A stretch of 64,000 nt of DNA from Nocardia fusca NBRC 14340 (GTDB lineage Bacteria > Actinomycetota > Actinomycetes > Mycobacteriales > Mycobacteriaceae): assembly GCF_001618425.1 (NCBI RefSeq), contig NZ_BDCU01000018.1, positions 584,463 through 648,462 of the forward strand. Reading direction: 5' to 3'. The position numbers and the translations under genes are program-made. Shown here in pieces: positions 59,331 to 64,000 of this stretch (its first letter is position 1; each line of letters opens with the position of its first letter). The notes under the pieces are model-generated. The model worked only from the letters and a program-made list of their open reading frames with translations. It was not told the origin of the DNA and did no database searches.

Positions 59331-60017
59331 TCGGCGAGCGACGGATTCATCGGTGAATATCCGGCGACGCCCTGCCCGAGACCGGCATGCCGGCGATCAC
59401 CGCCACCGAGACCAGGTTCAGAGCCGCACGAACAACGGCCACGACCGAGAGCCCGATACCGATACCGAGGCTTCACCTCTCGGTGCCACCCATGCCGGAG
59501 CCGAGCCGTTCCGATAGTGCAGTCCTCACAATGCTCTGCCGAAATTTTGGCGCCACAGGCCGTTTCTCCCCCGGCGCGATCGGGCTAGGGTTGCGCACCA
59601 GAGCGAATCGAATTGATCGAACCCGTTACCGCTGCAGCATTCCGGCGGCCATGATCGACAGATCGGCGCACACCCGCACCAGGGCGGCCCCTGGCCTGTT
59701 CTCCTGTTCCGAATCGATTTCGCGAGCCTCAACTCAATTCCGGGTCGTCACGAGGAGCTCGATGTTGGTCTCACCACCGGTGGACTTCCGCCGGTCAACC
59801 GGCCGAACTTCTCCGGAAGCCTGTCGGCAGCACAGCCGAGAAACGGTGGATGACAGCGTTCGAACAGGCCTTACGGTTGCGTCCGGAATGGATGCGAAAT
59901 GATGTCATCGCGATTCTCGGACCTTACGGGATTGTTCCGGCGACGCCGCCGAGACCGGTCCCGAGCGGAAGTCCCTGGGGTTTCCTCGAGCTCGGGAGAT
60001 CTGGCAGGAGAAGCCAT

Positions 60018-60728
60018 ATGAGGAATCCCATTCCCGAAACAATTGCCGCTGCGGCGCGACAGGCCGCGGCGGACTCGTCGAAACTGCTGCACTCCCTGGC
60101 ATCGAAATCCGCCAAGACCTACCGCAATGCCGCGATGGGTGTGCGCGGCACCGACGAACTGGCGCAGGTCGACCGCAAGCCCGAGAAACTCCTCCGGTGG
60201 GTAGCGGTCGGTGCCGCGGCCTCGATCATCTCGACGCAAGTCGCCGGCGACGGCACCGTGGTCGAAGAAGCCGGCACAGCAGCAGATCCCGGCATCGATC
60301 CGGCCGTCGGAGGCCGCATCGTGGAGGTCCCGCCCGACGACGCTGGTGACCGGATCACAGATCCGCTGGAAGACCCATCGGACGACCACTCCGGGGATGA
60401 CATCAGAAAAGCTGTGCGTGAGCTCCTCCGTGAATCCCGCGAAACCGCGGCGGATGACACCGCCCCCGGATCACCTTCGTCCCTCCCGGGGGACGAGAAC
60501 CCCTTCTTGTGGGAAGACCCGCCACCGTGGCTGTTGGACGACATGGGCGGCTATCCCGGGACGGGCGTGGACAACCCGCGCCCTTCGGCCGACCCGTCGG
60601 AAGACGATCGGCGCGCTCCGGGTGTGCCCGCGCCGCCACCGCCGGACAACAGCGGAAGCGCCCCCTTACCTCGGCCTCCTTCGATGGGGGTGCCGGCCGA
60701 CGATCCATTCGATCAGGACGGCTCATAG
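60018..60728 (+). CDS. Hypothetical acidic, proline-rich protein
   Basis: From the ATG at 60018 (AGGAG upstream) the 236-aa protein has a helical N-terminal part (PETIAAAARQAAADSSKLLH), one hydrophobic segment (LLRWVAVGAAASIISTQVAG) and a disordered Asp/Pro-rich C-terminus (NPFLWEDPPPWLLDDMGGYP). This may be a membrane-tethered cell-surface or secretion-related protein. No family was recognised. Confidence 0.55.
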   Translation: MRNPIPETIAAAARQAAADSSKLLHSLASKSAKTYRNAAMGVRGTDELAQVDRKPEKLLRWVAVGAAASIISTQVAGDGTVVEEAGTAADPGIDPAVGGRIVEVPPDDAGDRITDPLEDPSDDHSGDDIRKAVRELLRESRETAADDTAPGSPSSLPGDENPFLWEDPPPWLLDDMGGYPGTGVDNPRPSADPSEDDRRAPGVPAPPPPDNSGSAPLPRPPSMGVPADDPFDQDGS

Positions 60729-61002
60729 TCGACGCTCACCAGTGGAAACGATCCCGCGACGGGCTGAGATATCGATTGGCCCGGAGCCACTCGGGACCGC
60801 GCGCAAACGTGAGCGCGTCCGGCCCGGTACGCGGGCGCGTACCGGGCCGGTGCTGCCGCAGCGGCCGGGCAGTGGCTGCCGCGGCAGTGGTGGCGTCGCC
60901 GGTTCGGCGCAGCGGGCCACCGGTGACCCGAGTGGCGAGGGACCCCGCTCGGGTCGGTTCGTGCTGCCGCCCTACGACGGCAGGTTCGGCTGGTGGGCGC
61001 CG

Positions 61003-61300
61003 TTACCGGTCGAAGCGCTGCCGCAGCACGGCGCCCTCGGGCACCGGCTGGACCTCACCGCTCTTCAGGATGATCACCCCCGGACTCCCCGGCGGCAGCC
61101 GGTAGCCCGGCAGATCCCGGTCGATATCCGCGCGCAGGATCACCCGGTCGATATCGGGCCTCTCCTGCCCGTTGATGACGATCTTCTTCTCGGGCCCCGG
61201 ATCGGCACCGGCCACGCCGGTTCCCGCTACGGCCGCACCCGCCCACCGCCGCCCCGCACACCAGGGCGGCGAAAGCTCTACTCGCCGGTTTCAGTTTCAC
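61003..61300 (-). pseudogene. Small secreted protein with a frameshift in its signal peptide
   Basis: A GTG at 61298-61300 follows GAGGAG and begins a signal peptide (VKLKPASRAFAALVCGAAVG). A one-base shift near 61240 is needed to reach AVAGTGVAGADPGPEKKIVI and the rest (PDIDRVILRADIDRDLPGYR, PGVIILKSGEVQPVPEG). The mature part of about 70 residues is intact. Without the shift no exported product is made, unless a sequencing error explains it. Confidence 0.6.
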
Positions 61301-61370
61301 TGTGGAACTCCTCGTCGCACCGCACTTCTCGTCGACTGATCCGATCGACTCTCCGACAACGGCGACGTTA

Positions 61371-61503
61371 GGCCGCGTTTCATAAGCCCGGTGGCGTGGA
61401 GTGGAACCCGTTGTCCGGGTTGAGAAGTTGGTGATGTGGCGAGGTCTCCGGTAGTTGGTTGAACGACCAAGCACAACCGGAAACCAACCGGAGACTTCCC
61501 AAT
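61371..61503. repeat. Solitary end of an IS5-type element
   Basis: From GTTTCATAAGCCCGG to about 61503 the sequence is nearly identical to the transposase-start end of the IS5 element at 56090-56223, in inverse orientation. The transposase gene is missing beyond this point. No second end was found, so this is a deletion remnant. Confidence 0.75.
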
Positions 61504-61801
61504 GGAGTTGTCAAGCTGGGTCAGGCTGCTGCTGTGTAGGGTGGGCTGGTTCGTAGGGCAGGTTGTCGCGGATGAGCGCCGTTGAGGGCCGCGGCTTCCC
61601 TCGCCCGATCGGCGATCATGGTGGCGGTGAGAGGCTGCGCGGGGCAGGCTGATGTGCTGTTGTTGGGCAGTAGCCGCAGCTGCTGCGGCGATCTTGTCGG
61701 GGTTGCGGATTTTCCTTGCGCGCAACCAGTATCGGAGTCGGGTGGCGCCGCTAGAATCGGACTTCCGACTTTCGTTCGGTGACTGTGCTTCGGGAGTGGG
61801 A

Positions 61802-62770
61802 ATGGACGTCGAACCGCTGTCCGGACATCGCCTGTTCCGCACCAATGACGCGGAGGAGGCGCGGGTGCGGATGGGCCGAATTCTGCGGGATCATCGGCTC
61901 GATCCGGGGCCCGGCACCATGGACGCTCGGTGCGATTTCATCGGCTTCGGGGACATCGGCCTGGCCTATCTCGGATACGGGGTCCAGGTTCGGATCAGAT
62001 CCGAGCCGACAGAGAGCTTTCGTATCGTCCAGATCCCACTGGCAGGCCGGGTCCGAGTTCGCGCAGGTGCTATGGATATTGCCTCCGACACCACTGTCGC
62101 GTCGGTCCCCGATCCGGATGCGCCGCTGGATATGAACGCGCACGACCGCAGCCGGCATCTGCTCGTCCGGATCGACCGGGACGCGCTCGATACGCACCTG
62201 CGGCGGGTACTCGGCCGGTCGCCGGATCGCCCGCTGCGGATGTCGCCGGCGATGCAGTTGCGCTCACCCGCTGTCCGGTCCTGGCTCGAAACGCTGCGCA
62301 TGCTGCACCTGGACGCCGCAGGTCCGGGCCTGCTCCGCGACTCGCGGTTGCGGCCGCAGTTCGAACAGTTGATCATGTCGCAACTTCTGCTGGCCCAACC
62401 GAACAGCTGCTCGGAGCTGCTGCTCGGTGGTAGCGTCGCGAACGCAACCCCGCGGCCCATCCGCCGAGCCGAACAATTGATCGCCGACCAGGCGCGGGAT
62501 ATGCCTTCCGTCGCAGATATTGCCGCGGCAGTGGGGATTTCGGTGCGAAGCCTGCAAGAAGGGTTCCGGCGGTATCTGGACACCACCCCGACCGAGCGGT
62601 TACGCGAAGCCCGGCTCGTCGGGGTGCACGCCGAACTCGCCGCAGCGGACCCCACCACGACCACGATCGCGGCAATCGCCGCCGACTGGGGTTTCTGGCA
62701 CCTCGGGCGGTTCTCGGCCCTGTATCGCAAGCGCTGGGGTGTGAGCCCGTCCACGACCCTGCGCAGCTGA
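61802..62770 (+). CDS. AraC family transcriptional regulator
   Basis: The 322-aa protein from the ATG at 61802 (GGGAGTGGGA upstream) has an N-terminal AraC-binding-like domain (residues about 20-200) and C-terminal AraC helix-turn-helices (SVADIAAAVGISVRSLQEGF, TIAAIAADWGFWHLGRFSAL). It belongs to the group with PF14525-type N-termini, often controlling catabolic or drug-related genes. No clear target gene is adjacent. It is preceded by IS debris. Confidence 0.9.
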   Translation: MDVEPLSGHRLFRTNDAEEARVRMGRILRDHRLDPGPGTMDARCDFIGFGDIGLAYLGYGVQVRIRSEPTESFRIVQIPLAGRVRVRAGAMDIASDTTVASVPDPDAPLDMNAHDRSRHLLVRIDRDALDTHLRRVLGRSPDRPLRMSPAMQLRSPAVRSWLETLRMLHLDAAGPGLLRDSRLRPQFEQLIMSQLLLAQPNSCSELLLGGSVANATPRPIRRAEQLIADQARDMPSVADIAAAVGISVRSLQEGFRRYLDTTPTERLREARLVGVHAELAAADPTTTTIAAIAADWGFWHLGRFSALYRKRWGVSPSTTLRS

Positions 62771-62920
62771 GACGGATCCGCTCGCGTCCAGCGGACATAA
62801 CTCGCGCGGCGAGGATAGTCACGGCGTACCCGAGCCGCTGATCATGAGGAGGCCGGACTGCGAGGCAGGCTCTGGAGTTTGCCGGTTCAGCCCGGGACGA
62901 CCGGCTCCGAAGGGACACTC

Positions 62921-63301
62921 ATGTTTTCACGCTCACTGCCTCGCCGTTCCGCGGTCGCGGCGGCGGCCGCGCTCGCGGTCGTCGCGTGCGGCACGGTCAT
63001 CTCAGCTGCTCCGGCCTCGGCGGCTTATGACTGCCCGGGAGGAACATTCTGCGGCTTCGACCACCGCGATGGCACCGGCATGTTCGTCCAGATCGACGCG
63101 AACTGTCTGCTCCACGACATCGGCAACGGCGGTGTCGGCGATCGTTTGACCTCATATTGGAACCGCACCGGCAAGATCGTCGGGGTCTACAACTGGAATG
63201 GTCAGCAGTGGCAACTGCTCGCCTCCGTTCCCGACAACGGCCGGGGCAATATGCCGGCCGGTGGCGACAACCAGGCCGACGCGTTGAAGGTCTGCGACTA
63301 G
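62921..63301 (+). CDS. Secreted peptidase inhibitor family I36-like protein
   Basis: The 126-aa protein from the ATG at 62921 (AAGGG upstream) has a signal peptide (AVAAAAALAVVACGTVISAA, cleavage after ASA). The mature domain has CPGGTFCGFDHRDGTGMFVQ, NCLLHDIGNGG and SYWNRTGKIVGVYNWNGQQW, ending DALKVCD. This is the SMPI/I36 pattern with four Cys. Such proteins may inhibit metalloproteases or bind ligands extracellularly. Confidence 0.8.
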   Translation: MFSRSLPRRSAVAAAAALAVVACGTVISAAPASAAYDCPGGTFCGFDHRDGTGMFVQIDANCLLHDIGNGGVGDRLTSYWNRTGKIVGVYNWNGQQWQLLASVPDNGRGNMPAGGDNQADALKVCD

Positions 63302-63395
63302 GAATGCTCGCCGACGAGCAACATCGAAGTGGCGTGCCCGGATATGTGTCACCGCACGAGATCCCCTGCGCCACCTGAATAATGGGGAGATTTCC

Positions 63396-63908
63396 ATGTT
63401 TTCTCGCACCGCACACGCCCTTCGACTGGGCGCTCTCACCATCGGTATCACCGCCGCCATCAAACGTATCCTGCCCGCTTGGCTTTTCGTGCTCGGCGCG
63501 ACTGCCGCTCTCACCATCGCCGGGACCGTGCCCGCATCAGCTGTGCCACCCAGCTCGGTGGATCTACAGACCGAATGGGGTGTGCATCAGCGCCTGTCCA
63601 GTACGACCGATAACCCGATCGGATTCAAAGTCAAAGTCACCTGGCGTGAGACCAACGCGGCAAACACGATCATGTCGTTCAACGGAGTCGCCAACACCCT
63701 TACCTACTCCGGTGAGGTCGTGGACGGCCGGATCCAGGGACGATTGATCAGATTCACCATCCGCTGGTCCGATGGGAAGGCCGGTGTCTACCAAGGAACC
63801 TGGTTCGACGATGGCTACCTGCGCGGTAACGCCCAAGAGATCGGCACGGGCCGGACCGCCGAGTGGTGGAGCCAGTACAACAACTGGAGACTGACCCCAG
63901 CCGCCTAG
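63396..63908 (+). CDS. Secreted hypothetical protein
   Basis: The 170-aa protein starts MFSRTAHALRLG, like the MFSR start of the preceding gene. It has a long signal peptide (PAWLFVLGATAALTIAGTVP, cleavage near ASA) and a beta-rich mature part (IQGRLIRFTIRWSDGKAGVY, QGTWFDDGYLRGNAQEIGTG, AEWWSQYNNW). No known domain was recognised. A small beta-barrel ligand binder is possible. Confidence 0.65.
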   Translation: MFSRTAHALRLGALTIGITAAIKRILPAWLFVLGATAALTIAGTVPASAVPPSSVDLQTEWGVHQRLSSTTDNPIGFKVKVTWRETNAANTIMSFNGVANTLTYSGEVVDGRIQGRLIRFTIRWSDGKAGVYQGTWFDDGYLRGNAQEIGTGRTAEWWSQYNNWRLTPAA

Positions 63909-64000
63909 TAGTACTTTGTTAGGTCGGCGTGTCGGCTCGAGTTCTTCAGCGATTCTCGAGACGATGCCCTTGTGGACGCCGTGACCGTAGCTCGTGTGGG
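63906..64000. repeat. Repeat E, matches 59241-59330
   Basis: See repeat D. The copy begins inside the stop region of the preceding gene and runs off the window. On the minus strand it encodes GVHKGIVSRIAEELEPTRRP, so a gene or gene remnant may extend to the right. Confidence 0.55.

Larger units (their letters stand above)
58717..60017. other. Long gene-poor region with repeats
   Basis: These 1.3 kb contain no convincing complete gene. They hold module copy B (59018-59117) and repeat D (59241-59330), both stubs of genes found elsewhere. The remainder has only short, arginine-rich frames. Confidence 0.45.

Overview
The window looks like the chromosome of a mycolic-acid actinomycete, most likely Nocardia or a close relative. 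The evidence is very high GC with GC-rich third codon positions, frequent GTG starts, ATGA/GTGA gene overlaps, ESX-type WXG100 and EspC-like genes beside a YbaB-family gene, an Ag85-like esterase coupled to an MprF-like protein, and many TetR/AraC/ECF regulators. No rRNA, tRNA or CRISPR array was seen.

Layout. 1-8.1 kb: a truncated alpha/beta hydrolase, a TetR/Baeyer-Villiger monooxygenase pair around two dyads, and a decayed ESX-accessory cluster. 8.5-22 kb: housekeeping and accessory genes (secreted lipase, gluconokinase behind a zwf remnant, esterase-MprF pair, SigJ-like sigma factor, TetR/SDR pair with a 10-bp-arm operator), mixed with several fused or frameshifted genes. 22-29.8 kb: an intact organosulfur-type operon (ABC ATPase, lipoprotein and permease, two NtaA/DmoA-like flavin monooxygenases, an aldo/keto reductase) facing an IclR regulator. 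29.8-36.3 kb: a histidine kinase cut by a Tn3 transposase remnant, a MerR/MFS pair around a 20-bp palindrome, a Gfo/Idh/MocA oxidoreductase, and a tyrosine recombinase whose upstream DNA carries an inverted pair plus an extra copy of a 15-bp motif, like a TnpI resolution site.

36.3-50.7 kb is a mobile accessory island: a SapA-like secreted protein, an integrase tail overlapping a PD-(D/E)XK nuclease-like gene, an AT-richer two-gene module that reads as a copper amine oxidase split in two, a nucleotidyltransferase-like protein, a secreted HExxHxxGxxH metalloprotease, a membrane/toxin/immunity-like operon, and conjugative-element genes ending in a truncated DUF1173 protein. Three copies of one N-terminal coding segment are scattered through it.

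50.7-64 kb: an ECF42 sigma/YCII pair, a UBP zinc finger, an F420-type reductase, complete IS30 and IS5 elements, small secreted proteins, an AraC regulator, and three dispersed copies of a promoter-plus-start-codon module with a conserved dyad.

The recurring theme is decay by deletion, frameshift and insertion: more than ten genes are broken. The strongest novelty candidates are the split amine oxidase module, the dispersed 5-prime modules, the TnpI-like site and the toxin/immunity operon.
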